Notes under the pieces: generated by a model | Databases searched by the model: none | Told to the model about the DNA's origin: nothing | What the model saw: only the letters and a program-made list of their open reading frames with translations | From: Anaeromyxobacter dehalogenans 2CP-1 | GTDB lineage: Bacteria > Myxococcota > Myxococcia > Myxococcales > Anaeromyxobacteraceae | NCBI RefSeq assembly: GCF_000022145.1 | Contig: NC_011891.1 | Coordinates: 4,198,501 to 4,262,500 of the forward strand | DNA length: 64,000 nt | Reading direction: 5' to 3' | Program-made: the position numbers and the translations under genes | Part shown: piece after piece, positions 38,953 to 47,850 of the stretch | Numbering within the stretch: position 1 is the stretch's first letter | How the letters are laid out: every line of letters begins with the position of its first letter

Positions 38953-40560
38953 ATGTCGGACCAGAAGAAGCCCGAGTCCCCGGGCCCGGTGGTGATCCGC
39001 AAGGGCCACGTGAAGCCCCCGCCGCCCGGCGCGAAGATCGAGGCGCCCGAGGAGGAGCGGCTCGCGCCCGCGACGTCGCAGCCCGCGCCGGCGGCGCAGG
39101 ACCGCCGCCCGCTCTGGCAGCGCGTGGCGGAGGATCGCAACCCGCGACCCGGCGGCGCCGGCCCGCAGCAGCGCGGCGGCCCGCGCGGCCCCAGGCCCGG
39201 CGGCGGCGGTCCGCGCGGCGAGCGGCGCCCCCGCGGCGAGCGTCCCGAGCGGCGGGAGCACGGTGAGCCGGCCCCGGCCGCCTCGCTCGACTCCCCGCGC
39301 CCGCCGGCCGGCGAGCCGCCGCCGGCGCCGGAGGTGGAGGTTCCCGACGAGGGCTCCTTCGCGGACATGCTCGCGGGCTCGGAGGCGGGGCCGCGGCGCC
39401 GCTTCCAGGTCGGCGAGAAGGTCGCCGGCAAGATCATCCAGATCGGCGGGGACGTCGCGTTCCTCGAGCTCGGGTCCGGCGTGGCCGAGGCGATGATCGA
39501 GACCGTCGAGCTGAAGGACGAGGCCGGGAACGTGGCGGCCCGCGTGGGCGACATCATCGACGCGGTGGTGGTGAAGGCCACCGATCGCGGCGCGGTCGTC
39601 TCGAAGGGCCACGGCCGCGCCACCCGCGACAACGCCCGCGACGCGGTGATCGAGGCCGCCCACACCGGCCTGCCGGTGGAGGGCGTGGTGAAGGCGGTGA
39701 ACAAGGGCGGGCTGGAGGTCGAGGTCCACGGCGTCCGCGCGTTCTGCCCGATCTCGCAGATCGACGTGCGGTTCGTGGGCGACGCCTCCTCGTTCGTCGG
39801 CCAGAAGCTCCTGTTCAAGGTCACCCGCGCCGACGCGCGCGACGCCGTGCTCTCGCGGCGCGCGCTGCTCGAGGAGGAGCGCGCCCACAAGGCGGCCGAG
39901 ACGCGCGCGCGGCTCGCGCCGGGCGCGGTGTTCGACGGCGTCGTGACGAGCGTGCAGGACTACGGCGCGTTCGTGGACATCGGCGGCGTCGAGGGCCTGG
40001 TGCACGTCTCCGAGCTGGCCTGGGACCGGGTGTCGAAGCCGCAGGACCTGCTCTCGGCCGGCGACGCGGTGCAGGTGCAGGTGCTCCGCATCGACGAGGA
40101 TCCGAAGAAGGGCGAGCGCATCGGGCTCTCGGTGAAGGCGCTCGCGCCCCGGCCCGAGCCCGCCGCACCGGCCCCGGGCGCGGAGGGCGCCGAGCGGCCC
40201 GCCCGCCCCACCCCGCCGCCGCCGCCGCGCGTGGGCGACGTGGTGCAGGCCACCGTCGACAAGGTGGAGAGCTTCGGCGTGTTCGTGCGCTTCGCCGGCG
40301 GCCGCGGCCTGGTGCCGGCGAGCGAGACCGGCACGCCGCGCGGGTCCGACCTGCGCCGGAGCTTCAAGGTCGGCGACACGCTGCAGGCGCTCGTGTCGGC
40401 GATCGACGAGCAGGGCCGCATCCGCCTCTCCAAGACCGAGGCCGAGCACGCCGCGGAGCGCGCCGAGGCGCGCGAGTACATGGCGAAGGCGCCGCGCGGG
40501 CAGGGCAAGGGCTTCGGCACGCTCGGCGACCTGCTCCGGCAGAAGCTCGAGAAGAAGTAG
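38953..40560 (+). CDS. S1 RNA-binding domain protein
   Basis: A 535-residue protein with a Pro/Arg/Gly-rich disordered N-terminus (residues 1-140) followed by several S1 (OB-fold) domains. The third, residues about 315-390, is the clearest (GVVTSVQDYGAFVDIGGVEG then LVHVSELAWDRV). Others occupy about 150-215, 235-300 and 425-490. It resembles ribosomal protein S1 but is too short and differently organised, so it is more likely an S1 paralogue acting on mRNA or in RNA decay. A perfect hairpin follows the gene. Confidence 0.88.
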   Translation: MSDQKKPESPGPVVIRKGHVKPPPPGAKIEAPEEERLAPATSQPAPAAQDRRPLWQRVAEDRNPRPGGAGPQQRGGPRGPRPGGGGPRGERRPRGERPERREHGEPAPAASLDSPRPPAGEPPPAPEVEVPDEGSFADMLAGSEAGPRRRFQVGEKVAGKIIQIGGDVAFLELGSGVAEAMIETVELKDEAGNVAARVGDIIDAVVVKATDRGAVVSKGHGRATRDNARDAVIEAAHTGLPVEGVVKAVNKGGLEVEVHGVRAFCPISQIDVRFVGDASSFVGQKLLFKVTRADARDAVLSRRALLEEERAHKAAETRARLAPGAVFDGVVTSVQDYGAFVDIGGVEGLVHVSELAWDRVSKPQDLLSAGDAVQVQVLRIDEDPKKGERIGLSVKALAPRPEPAAPAPGAEGAERPARPTPPPPPRVGDVVQATVDKVESFGVFVRFAGGRGLVPASETGTPRGSDLRRSFKVGDTLQALVSAIDEQGRIRLSKTEAEHAAERAEAREYMAKAPRGQGKGFGTLGDLLRQKLEKK

Positions 40561-40561
40561 C

Positions 40562-40618
40562 GCGCCGCCGCGGGACGCGATCACCGTGCGTGGCTTCACG
40601 CACGGTGATCGGCGGCGC
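40562..40618 (+). terminator. Perfect hairpin after the S1-domain gene
   Basis: A 14-bp perfect stem GATCACCGTGCGTG / CACGCACGGTGATC with loop GCTT (40579-40610), extended by GCGCCGCC / GGCGGCGC after a 9-base bulge. It follows directly after the stop codon and lacks a U-tract. Confidence 0.6.
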
Positions 40619-40958
40619 CCACCGTCTCGACGGACGCACGGTCCGTGCGGGCGCCTCCGGGCCACCCCATCAGAGACAGCGCCAGCGCCGGCTCTCCCGT
40701 TCGCGTGTGACCTGCCCGTGCGGTCAACATTGACTCGCGGAGTCCACGTTCCCGGAGCGCCTTCGGAACCTCGAGGTCTCGTTCCGGCGAGCAGTGATCC
40801 GCGTCAAAGGCCATGGGACGTAAGCCATTGAAACCATTAGGTCAGCGTCCTTTTGGCCCATCGCAGGAGCCGCCGCGACCTCGTATCTGATGGCCTGTGA
40901 TCGCCCGGCACCCGAGCGACCCGCGGCCGCGCCGGCGACGCGGCGAAGGAGCGACGCG
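40619..40958. other. Intergenic region of lower GC content without supported gene
   Basis: About 340 bp with visibly lower GC than the surroundings (for example around 40720-40740 and 40815-40860). Short open frames exist on both strands but none has a ribosome site or recognisable motif. It probably contains the promoter of the small membrane protein at 40959, and may be a remnant of acquired DNA. Confidence 0.4.
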
Positions 40959-41213
40959 ATGGCCACACAGTACGGTGCACTGTCGTACTCGTCTCGAACC
41001 CAATCCCCCGCCCGGGTGATCACCCGCGCCATGGTCGAGGCCCGGCGCGTGCTCGTGGGGGCGCTCGCGACCGCGGCGGTGGTCGCGTTCATGAGCGCGG
41101 TCGGCTGGGTCGCGCTCCTGGCCCTCACCGTCACCGTCCCGTTCGCAACCATCGTGATCGCGCTCGCCGTGGGCATCCGCCACCTCCGCCAGGATCGGCG
41201 CGCGCTCGCCTGA
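40959..41213 (+). CDS. Small membrane protein of unknown function
   Basis: An 84-residue protein from an ATG with AAGGAG nine bases upstream. A polar N-terminus is followed by two hydrophobic helices (VLVGALATAAVVAFMSAVGW, LLALTVTVPFATIVIALAVG) and a short basic tail. No family is recognised. Confidence 0.6.
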   Translation: MATQYGALSYSSRTQSPARVITRAMVEARRVLVGALATAAVVAFMSAVGWVALLALTVTVPFATIVIALAVGIRHLRQDRRALA

Positions 41214-41356
41214 AGCGCGCCCCGGCGCGGGCCGGCCGACCGCGAACGCCGGCGGCCGGGCCCCGCACCGCTGCGCGCCACGACCCGCGCGCCGCCAGAG
41301 CGCGCCCCGAGCCGCCGGCGCGTGCCCGGGGCGCCCTCGCCAGGGCGCGTCGCGCC

Positions 41357-43021
41357 TCACCCCTCGGTCACGCTCCAGCCCCACGGGCCCAGCCCGGCCC
41401 CGGCGCGGTCGGAGAGGTTCGCGCGCACGGTGAGCCCCGGGCGGCGGAGCGTGAACGCCGCGCCGTCCCGCGCCACCTCCGGCCAGCGCGCCGCGATGGC
41501 GTCGCGGTGGCGGCGGCGCACCTCGAGCAGCCGCCGGTGGTGCTCGCGGAGCGCGCCGTGCCGGCCGTCGCTCCGGTGGGAGAGCGTCGACCGCAGGAAC
41601 GTCCGCTCGTCCTGCGGGTCCGGCGGCTCGCCCTGCCCGCGCGCGATGTGCTCGGCGCGGCGACCCTCGGAGACGGCGCGCGCCAGGGCCGCGTCGCCGT
41701 GGCTGGTGAAGTACTGGAACGGGCGCGTCTCCCCGTACTCCTCGCCCATGAAGAGGAGCGGCAGGGCCGAGCCGAGCAGCACGAGCGCCGCGATGGGCTC
41801 GAGCGCCGGCCAGGGCAGGAGCGCGGCCAGCCGCTCGCCGTGCGGGCGGTTGCCGATCTGGTCGTGGTTCTGCGCGCAGGCCACGAAGCGCGAGGGCGCG
41901 AGCCCCGCCACCGGCGTGCCGTGCGGGCCGCCGCGGTAGGCCGAGCGCTCGCCCTGGAAGACGAAGCCCTCCGCCAGCGCGCGGGCCACCTGCTCCGGCG
42001 CGCCGAAGTCGGCGAGGTAGCGCTCCCGCTCGCCGGTCACGAGCGCGTGCAGCGCGTGGTGCAGGTCGTCGGCCCAGACCGCGGAGCAGCCCCAGCCGGC
42101 GGGCGGCGGATCGAGGACCCGGCGGTCGTTGTCGTCGTTCTCGGCGATCACGTGGATCCGGCGCCCCTCGCGGCGCGCCAGCGCGGAGACCTCGTCGCAC
42201 AGCGCGGCCACCAGGTGACGCGGCCCGTCGTCGCGGATCGCGTGCGTGGCGTCGAGGCGGAGCGCGTCCACGCGGAAGTCGCGCACCCACTGCAGCGCGG
42301 CGCCGAGGAAGTAGGCGCGCACCGGCCCGGCGTCCGGGCCGTCGAGATCGAGGCCGTCGCCCCAGGGGGTGCGGTGACGATCGGTGAGGTACGGCGCGAG
42401 CTGCGGGAGGTAGTTCCCCTCCGGGCCGAGGTGGTTGTAGACGACGTCGAGGCACACCGCGAGGCCGAGCGCGTGCGCGCGGTCCACGAAGCGCTGCAGC
42501 GCCGCGGGCCCGCCGTACGCGGCGTGCACCGCCCAGCTCTGCACGCCGTCGTAACCCCAGTTGCGCGCGCCCGCGAACGGCTGCACCGGCATGAGCTCGA
42601 CGCAGGTCACGCCCAGCTCCGCCAGGCCGGGCAAGGCCTCGGCCGCCGCGTCCAGCGTGCCCGCCGCGGTGAACGTGCCGACGTGGAGCTCGTAGAAGAC
42701 CAGTGCCTCGAGCGGCAGCCCCGCGAACGCGCTCCGCCAGCGGTGCCGCGCCGGGTCGAACACCTCGGACGCCGCGTGAACGCCGTCCGGCTGGGCGCGG
42801 GAGGCGGGATCGGGGAGCGCTCGCCCGCCCGGCAGCACGAGCTGGTAGCGCGTGCCGTGCCCGGCGCCGCGGACCTCGCCGGTCCACCATCCCTCCGGCG
42901 CGGGCGAGAGCGGGTGGTCGGCGCCGTCGACGCGCACCGCCAGGCGCTCCGCGCGCGGCGCCCAGGCGCGGAACCGGACGCCTCCGGTCGTGATCTCGGG
43001 GCCGTGTGCCGGACGCGACAT
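41357..43021 (-). CDS. treZ: Malto-oligosyltrehalose trehalohydrolase
   Basis: A 554-residue GH13 enzyme that releases trehalose from maltooligosyl-trehalose. An N-terminal CBM48-like domain (TGGVRFRAWAPRAERLAVRV) is followed by the catalytic barrel. Conserved regions are GLAVCLDVVYNHLGPEGN (region I), VDALRLDATHAI (region II with the nucleophile Asp), HVIAENDDND (region III acid/base Glu) and CAQNHDQIGNR (region IV). The EYGETRPFQYFTSHGD block is typical of TreZ. ATG at 43021 fits the conserved N-terminus. The partner enzyme TreY is not in the window. Confidence 0.93.
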   Translation of the reverse strand: MSRPAHGPEITTGGVRFRAWAPRAERLAVRVDGADHPLSPAPEGWWTGEVRGAGHGTRYQLVLPGGRALPDPASRAQPDGVHAASEVFDPARHRWRSAFAGLPLEALVFYELHVGTFTAAGTLDAAAEALPGLAELGVTCVELMPVQPFAGARNWGYDGVQSWAVHAAYGGPAALQRFVDRAHALGLAVCLDVVYNHLGPEGNYLPQLAPYLTDRHRTPWGDGLDLDGPDAGPVRAYFLGAALQWVRDFRVDALRLDATHAIRDDGPRHLVAALCDEVSALARREGRRIHVIAENDDNDRRVLDPPPAGWGCSAVWADDLHHALHALVTGERERYLADFGAPEQVARALAEGFVFQGERSAYRGGPHGTPVAGLAPSRFVACAQNHDQIGNRPHGERLAALLPWPALEPIAALVLLGSALPLLFMGEEYGETRPFQYFTSHGDAALARAVSEGRRAEHIARGQGEPPDPQDERTFLRSTLSHRSDGRHGALREHHRRLLEVRRRHRDAIAARWPEVARDGAAFTLRRPGLTVRANLSDRAGAGLGPWGWSVTEG

Positions 43022-43232
43022 GCGAGCAACGTAGCGCCTCCGGGCGCGCGCGGCGCGGGGTCGCCGCGGGGCCGTGTCGCCCGATCGCGGGGCGCAGCGG
43101 CGCACGTTTGCGCGCGGTGCGCGCCGGCGCCAGCTTGCAGGTCGGAACGCGAATTCGGGGCTCGACTCTGCGACCTCTCGTGCGCTAGCTTGGCGTCCCC
43201 GTTTTCCGCGCTGCAGCTGCGCGTCCCCAGGC

Positions 43233-43258
43233 CCTTTTTCCGCTCAATCGTAAAAAGG
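43233..43258 (+). promoter_or_regulatory. Small hairpin next to the ribosome site of PEP carboxykinase
   Basis: CCTTTTT and AAAAAGG form a 7-bp inverted repeat 8 bases before the ATG. Its right arm overlaps the AAGGA ribosome-binding sequence, so folding could limit translation. Confidence 0.35.
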
Positions 43259-43266
43259 AATTCCTG

Positions 43267-45057
43267 ATGTCCACCTCTCCTGCCGCTCGTCCCACGTCGA
43301 ACGCGCACCTCCTCGGCTGGGTCGACGAGATGGCGAAGCTCTGCAAGCCCGATCGCGTCTACTGGTGCGACGGCTCCGAGGCCGAGAAGAAGCGGCTGAC
43401 CGACGACGCCGTCGCCGCCAAGGTCCTCATCCCGCTCGATCAGCAGAAGTGGCCCGGCTGCCACTACCACCACTCGAACTCGAGCGACGTCGCCCGCGTC
43501 GAGCACCTCACCTTCATCTGCACGCCGACGAAGGAGCAGGCCGGCCCGACCAACAACTGGATGGAGCCGAAGGAGGCCTACCGGAAGCTCGGCGCCATCT
43601 TCGACGGGTCGATGAAGGGCCGCACCATGTACGTGGTGCCGTACGTGATGGGCCCGAGCACCTCACCCTTCGCGAAGGTCGGCATCGAGATCACCGACTC
43701 CGTGTACGTGGCCCTGAACATGGGGATCATGGCGCGCATGGGGAAGGTGGCGCTCGACCGCCTCGGCGACTCGGACGAGTTCAACCGCGGCCTGCACTCG
43801 GTCGCCGACTGCAACCCCGAGCGCCGCTTCATCTGCCACTTCCCGCAGGACAACACCATCTGGTCGGTGGGCTCCGGCTACGGCGGCAACGCGCTGCTCG
43901 GCAAGAAGTGCCTCGCGCTCCGCATCGCCAGCTATCTCGCGAAGAACGAGGGCTGGCTCGCCGAGCACATGCTGATCCTCGAGGCGGAGAGCCCGACCGG
44001 CGAGAAGCAGTACGTCGCGGCCGCGTTCCCGTCGGCCTGCGGCAAGACGAACTTCGCCATGATGATCCCGCCCGCCGCGTTCCCGGGCTGGAAGATCCGG
44101 ACGGTCGGCGACGACATCTCCTGGATGCGGGTGGGCGAGGACGGCCGCCTCTGGGCGGTGAACCCGGAGAACGGCTACTTCGGCGTGGCCCCGGGCACGA
44201 ACCGGAAGACGAACCCCAACGCGATGGACTCGGTCCGCAAGGACACCATCTTCACCAACGTCGCCCGCACGCCGGACGGCGACATCTGGTGGGAGGGGAT
44301 GGACCACGAGGCGCCGGCCGAGCTGATCGACTGGAAGGGCCAGCCCTGGAAGAAGGGCTCCACCGAGAAGGCGGCGCACCCGAACAGCCGCTTCACCGCG
44401 CCGGCGAAGAACAACCCCGCCATCTCGCCGCTGGTGGACGATCCGAAGGGCGTGCCCATCTCGGCCATCATCTTCGGCGGGCGGCGCTCCACCACGGTCC
44501 CGCTGGTGCTCGAGGCGTTCAACTGGACGCACGGCGTGTACCTGGGCTCGACCATGGGCTCGGAGACCACCGCCGCCGCCACCGGCCAGGTCGGCGTGGT
44601 CCGCCGCGACCCGATGGCGATGCTGCCGTTCATCGGCTACGACTGCGGGAGCTACCTGCAGCACTGGCTCGACATGCAGTCGCGCATCCCGAACCCGCCC
44701 AAGATCTTCCTGGTGAACTGGTTCCGGAAGAGCGCCGAGGGCAAGTTCCTGTGGCCGGGCTACGGCGACAACATGCGCGTGCTGAAGTGGATGCTCGACC
44801 GCGCCGCCGGCCGCGCGCCCGCCAAGGAGACGCTGCTCGGGTACACACCGGGTGACTCGGGCCTCGACCTGCACGGCCTCGACGTCTCGAAGGACGCGAT
44901 CGCGGCCGCGACCCAGATCGACCTCGGCGAGTGGGAGCAGGAGCTGGAGTCGCAGTCCGAGTGGTTCGAGAAGCTCGGCAAGACGCTGCCCCGGCCGCTC
45001 GCGCTCCAGCGCGAGCTGCTGCTCGAGCGCGTCCGCGCCGCCCGCAAGGTGAAGTAG
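43267..45057 (+). CDS. pckG: Phosphoenolpyruvate carboxykinase (GTP)
   Basis: A 596-residue GTP-type PEP carboxykinase, which interconverts oxaloacetate and PEP. The kinase motif 1a FPSACGKTNFAMM carries the reactive Cys of GTP-dependent enzymes. Other blocks are TVGDDISWMRVGEDGRL, NPENGYFGVAPGTN and IIFGGRRSTTVPLV. Length and motifs differ from the ATP-type enzyme. The region before the ATG is AT-rich for this genome and contains a small hairpin at the ribosome site. A GC-rich terminator follows the stop. Confidence 0.97.
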   Translation: MSTSPAARPTSNAHLLGWVDEMAKLCKPDRVYWCDGSEAEKKRLTDDAVAAKVLIPLDQQKWPGCHYHHSNSSDVARVEHLTFICTPTKEQAGPTNNWMEPKEAYRKLGAIFDGSMKGRTMYVVPYVMGPSTSPFAKVGIEITDSVYVALNMGIMARMGKVALDRLGDSDEFNRGLHSVADCNPERRFICHFPQDNTIWSVGSGYGGNALLGKKCLALRIASYLAKNEGWLAEHMLILEAESPTGEKQYVAAAFPSACGKTNFAMMIPPAAFPGWKIRTVGDDISWMRVGEDGRLWAVNPENGYFGVAPGTNRKTNPNAMDSVRKDTIFTNVARTPDGDIWWEGMDHEAPAELIDWKGQPWKKGSTEKAAHPNSRFTAPAKNNPAISPLVDDPKGVPISAIIFGGRRSTTVPLVLEAFNWTHGVYLGSTMGSETTAAATGQVGVVRRDPMAMLPFIGYDCGSYLQHWLDMQSRIPNPPKIFLVNWFRKSAEGKFLWPGYGDNMRVLKWMLDRAAGRAPAKETLLGYTPGDSGLDLHGLDVSKDAIAAATQIDLGEWEQELESQSEWFEKLGKTLPRPLALQRELLLERVRAARKVK

Positions 45058-45080
45058 CGCGCGCCGCGCGAGACGTTCCG

Positions 45081-45110
45081 GGGGCCCGGCCGGCGACGGT
45101 CGGGCCCCTT
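45081..45110 (+). terminator. Terminator hairpin after PEP carboxykinase
   Basis: An 11-bp stem GGGGCCCGGCC / GGTCGGGCCCC (one G-T pair) with loop GGCGAC, then TTCCCG. It begins 23 bases after the stop codon. Confidence 0.7.
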
Positions 45111-45161
45111 CCCGTCGCGCCGGGCGAGCGGGACCGCCGGCCCCGTGTTAAGCGTCCGGGC

Positions 45162-45911
45162 ATGTGCACCCTCGCCGTCGCGCTGCAGGCGGACCGCCGC
45201 TGGCCGGTGATCGTGGCCGCCAACCGCGACGAGCGGAACGGGCGCCCGTCGGAGGGCTGGGGCCTGCGCGACGGCGCGACCGGCATCCGCTACGCGGCGC
45301 CGCGCGACCTCCTCGCCGGCGGCACCTGGATCGGCCTCTCGGCGCGCGGCGTGTTCGCGGGCGTGACCAACTACCACGCGCCGGTGCAGTGGTACCCCGA
45401 CCCGGAGCGCCGCTCGCGGGGCGACCTCGTCCCGCTCGCGCTCGCCGCCCCGGACGCGGAGGCCGCGCGCGCGGCCTTCGAGCGGGCGGACGCGGCGCAG
45501 TGGAATCCGTTCCACCTCGTGGTCGCCGACGCGCGCGCCGCGTTCCTCTGGTGGTACGACGGCGAGGCCTCGGGGATCGAGCCGCTCGGCCCCGGCCTGC
45601 ACGTGGTCACCGAGACCTCGCCGCATGGGCGCGGCCCGCGCCCCGACCTGGTGCGCGCGCACTGGCCGCTCGAGCCCTCGGTGCCCCGCCTGCGAGAGGT
45701 GCTGACCCAGCACGCGGCGGTGCCCGGCACCGGCACCGCGCTCGCCACCTGCATCCACATGGACCCGGACTACGGCACCCGCTCGTCGGCGCTGGTGCGC
45801 CTCGCGCCCGAGCTGGACCGCTCGGAGCTGTACGCGACCGACGCGCGCCCCTGCCTCGGACCGTACCAGGACCGGGCCGACCTGGTCGCCGCGCTGGCGC
45901 GGTCGGCTTGA
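45162..45911 (+). CDS. NRDE (TANGO2) family protein
   Basis: A 249-residue protein with the family's N-terminal signature MCTLAVALQ and the NRDE motif (AANRDERNGRPSEGW). Further conserved parts are DLLAGGTWIGLSARGVFAGV with TNYHAP, and the acidic segment SSALVRLAPELDRSELYATD. Cys2 becomes N-terminal after Met removal and is thought to be a catalytic nucleophile in this Ntn-hydrolase-like family. The biochemical role is unsettled; eukaryotic TANGO2 is linked to lipid/haem handling. The next gene follows by 35 bp. Confidence 0.9.
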   Translation: MCTLAVALQADRRWPVIVAANRDERNGRPSEGWGLRDGATGIRYAAPRDLLAGGTWIGLSARGVFAGVTNYHAPVQWYPDPERRSRGDLVPLALAAPDAEAARAAFERADAAQWNPFHLVVADARAAFLWWYDGEASGIEPLGPGLHVVTETSPHGRGPRPDLVRAHWPLEPSVPRLREVLTQHAAVPGTGTALATCIHMDPDYGTRSSALVRLAPELDRSELYATDARPCLGPYQDRADLVAALARSA

Positions 45912-45946
45912 CAGCGCGCCCGCCGGGCGCCATCCAAGGAACCGCC

Positions 45947-46282
45947 ATGGGACTCCTCGATCGGATCACCTTCCAGAAGCAGACGGCCGAGCCCCCCGAG
46001 TCGATCGACGTCCAGCCCGATCACGCGATCCGCATCGTGTGGCCGGGGGGGCGCGAGACGACGCTCACCTCCTGGGCGCTGCGCGACTTCTGCCCGTGCG
46101 CGTCGTGCGTGGAGGAGGGCACCGGCAAGAAGCTGCTCGACTCCTCCACCATCCCGCCCGACATCCACCCGCTGGAGATCAACCCGGTGGGCGCGTACGC
46201 GATCCAGATCCAGTGGTCCGACGGCCACAACACCGGCCTCTACGCCTGGCCGACGCTGCGCCACGCGTGCGGGCTGGAGTAG
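45947..46282 (+). CDS. DUF971 domain protein
   Basis: A 111-residue protein containing a DUF971 (GBBH-like) domain: IRIVWPGGRETTLTSWALRD, then CPCASCVEE and YAIQIQWSDGHNTGLYAWPTLR. The family is often fused to, or located near, Mrp/ApbC iron-sulfur carriers. Here it stands alone after the NRDE gene. The conserved CPCASC triplet of cysteines may bind metal. ATG follows AAGGA. Confidence 0.92.
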   Translation: MGLLDRITFQKQTAEPPESIDVQPDHAIRIVWPGGRETTLTSWALRDFCPCASCVEEGTGKKLLDSSTIPPDIHPLEINPVGAYAIQIQWSDGHNTGLYAWPTLRHACGLE

Positions 46283-46333
46283 GCGGCCCCTCGGCTCCGG
46301 ACCGCTCCGCGGCCCTGCGCTCGCGGTGAGGGC

Positions 46334-47245
46334 CTACAGCGGACTTCTTCCAGGTGCCGCGACGGGCGCGTGCCGGTTCACCTCGGGCGCGTGCCCCTCG
46401 CGCGCACCGCCGAAGCGGATCGCGCGCGGGTCGCCGCGGCCGCCGCGGAGGGCGTGGACCAGCAGCTTGGCGGTGTTCGCGTCGGCGTGCCCGGCCAGCA
46501 CCTCCGCCACGATGACGTCGGCGGCGCCGCGCGCGTCGTAGGCCGCGGAGCGGTACGCGCGCGGCCGCGTCAGCGCCGCGAACGCGCTCGCCACCGACAC
46601 CACCTCCACCGCCCGCGAGGGCGCGGCGCCCATGCCCGGGTAGCCCTGCCCGCAGCGCCAGTGGTGGCAGCGCGCCGCCGCCACGGCCGGGTGCGGGCCC
46701 AGCTCGCGGGCGAGCTGGAAGGCGCCGAGCAGCGGGTGGGCCGCGATCCGGTGCGCCTCGCGGATCTCCAGCCGGTCGGCGCGCTCCACCACCGTCGCCG
46801 GCACGTGGCGCATGCCGAGGTCGTGCAGCAGCGCCGCCGCGGCGAGGTCCGGCAGGGCGCGCGCGCCGCCCACCGCGCTGAGCAGCATGCGGACCGCCAC
46901 CGCCGCGGTGGTGAACGCGTGGAGGTGGAGCGCCGGCCGCTCCGCGCGGAGCGCCAGCAGCTCCTCGACCAGCCCCTCGGTCAGGCCGGCCGCGGCCACC
47001 GCCCGCGCCACCGCGTCGCGGGCCCCGGCGCGCGCGAACAGCGCCCGGTAGGTGGGGTCGTCCAGCGCCACCCCGAGATCGCCGCCCAGCGGCGTGTCGG
47101 CGAGCGCGCGGCGCGGCGCCGGCCGCGCGTGCTGGGCGGCCTCCTCGATGGACTCGGGCGACACCACCAGGCCGCGGCGAGCGACCACCCGGCCCTGGCA
47201 GTCGAGCAGATCCTCGGCGAGCGTGAGCCGGTCGAACACCGACAC
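46334..47245 (-). CDS. HD-GYP-like domain protein with incomplete metal site
   Basis: About 303 residues from a GTG at 47245 (ribosome site unclear). The C-terminal half is an HD-GYP-type domain: LLHDLGMRHVP (HD), AHPLLGAFQ, CHHWRCGQGYPGMG (degenerate HHExxDGxGYP) and VEVVSVASAFAALTRPRAY. The Glu of HHE is Trp, and the Asp of the VADxFDALT motif is Ser. It may have lost normal c-di-GMP phosphodiesterase activity and act as a receptor or adaptor. It is last in the panB-panC-smpB cluster. Confidence 0.7.
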   Translation of the reverse strand: MSVFDRLTLAEDLLDCQGRVVARRGLVVSPESIEEAAQHARPAPRRALADTPLGGDLGVALDDPTYRALFARAGARDAVARAVAAAGLTEGLVEELLALRAERPALHLHAFTTAAVAVRMLLSAVGGARALPDLAAAALLHDLGMRHVPATVVERADRLEIREAHRIAAHPLLGAFQLARELGPHPAVAAARCHHWRCGQGYPGMGAAPSRAVEVVSVASAFAALTRPRAYRSAAYDARGAADVIVAEVLAGHADANTAKLLVHALRGGRGDPRAIRFGGAREGHAPEVNRHAPVAAPGRSPL

Positions 47246-47358
47246 GAGGCTAGCAGGCCCGCGCCGCGCGGCGGGAGCCACCGCCCCATCGAGAACGGCG
47301 GCCGCGCGATCGGGGGCCCGCGGAGGAAGGAGCGAGCCCCGGGACGCCGGGGCGCACG

Positions 47359-47850
47359 CTAGCGACGCCGGCCCCGCGCGAGCGCCCGGTCCATCTCGCG
47401 CTTCGACTCCCGCTCGGCGATGGCCCCGCGCCGGTCCTCGTGCGAGCGCCCGCGCGCCAGGCCCAGCTCCACCTTGGCCCAGCCCTGCTTGAAGTAGATC
47501 CGGAGCGGCACGAGCGTGTAGCCGCGCTGCTCGACCTTGCCGCGGACGCGGTCGATCTCGGCCCGGTTCATGAGGAGCTTCCGGTCGCGCAGCGGCGCGT
47601 GGCCGAAGTGCGCCGCCTGCTGGTACTCGCCGATGCGGCAGTTCAGGAGCCACAGCTCCTCGCCGCGCGGCATCGCGTACGCGTCGGACAGGTTGACGTT
47701 CCCCTCGCGCAGCGACTTCACCTCGCTGCCGGTGAGCACCAGCCCGGCCTCCCAGGTGTCCTCGACGTCGTAGTCGAAGCGCGCGCGGCGGTTGGACGCC
47801 GCCACCTTCTCCGCGGCGTCCGCCGCCTTGCCGCCGGCCTTGCCCTTCAT
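47359..47850 (-). CDS. smpB: SsrA-binding protein SmpB
   Basis: A 163-residue protein that binds tmRNA for trans-translation rescue of stalled ribosomes. The oligonucleotide-binding barrel shows ETWEAGLVLTGSEVKSLR-type sequence (here DTWEAGLVLTGSEVKSLREG) and LNCRIGEYQQA. The basic tail ends ALARGRRR. ATG overlaps the panC stop (ATGA), so expression is coupled to panC. The tmRNA gene itself is not seen in the window. Confidence 0.95.
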   Translation of the reverse strand: MKGKAGGKAADAAEKVAASNRRARFDYDVEDTWEAGLVLTGSEVKSLREGNVNLSDAYAMPRGEELWLLNCRIGEYQQAAHFGHAPLRDRKLLMNRAEIDRVRGKVEQRGYTLVPLRIYFKQGWAKVELGLARGRSHEDRRGAIAERESKREMDRALARGRRR

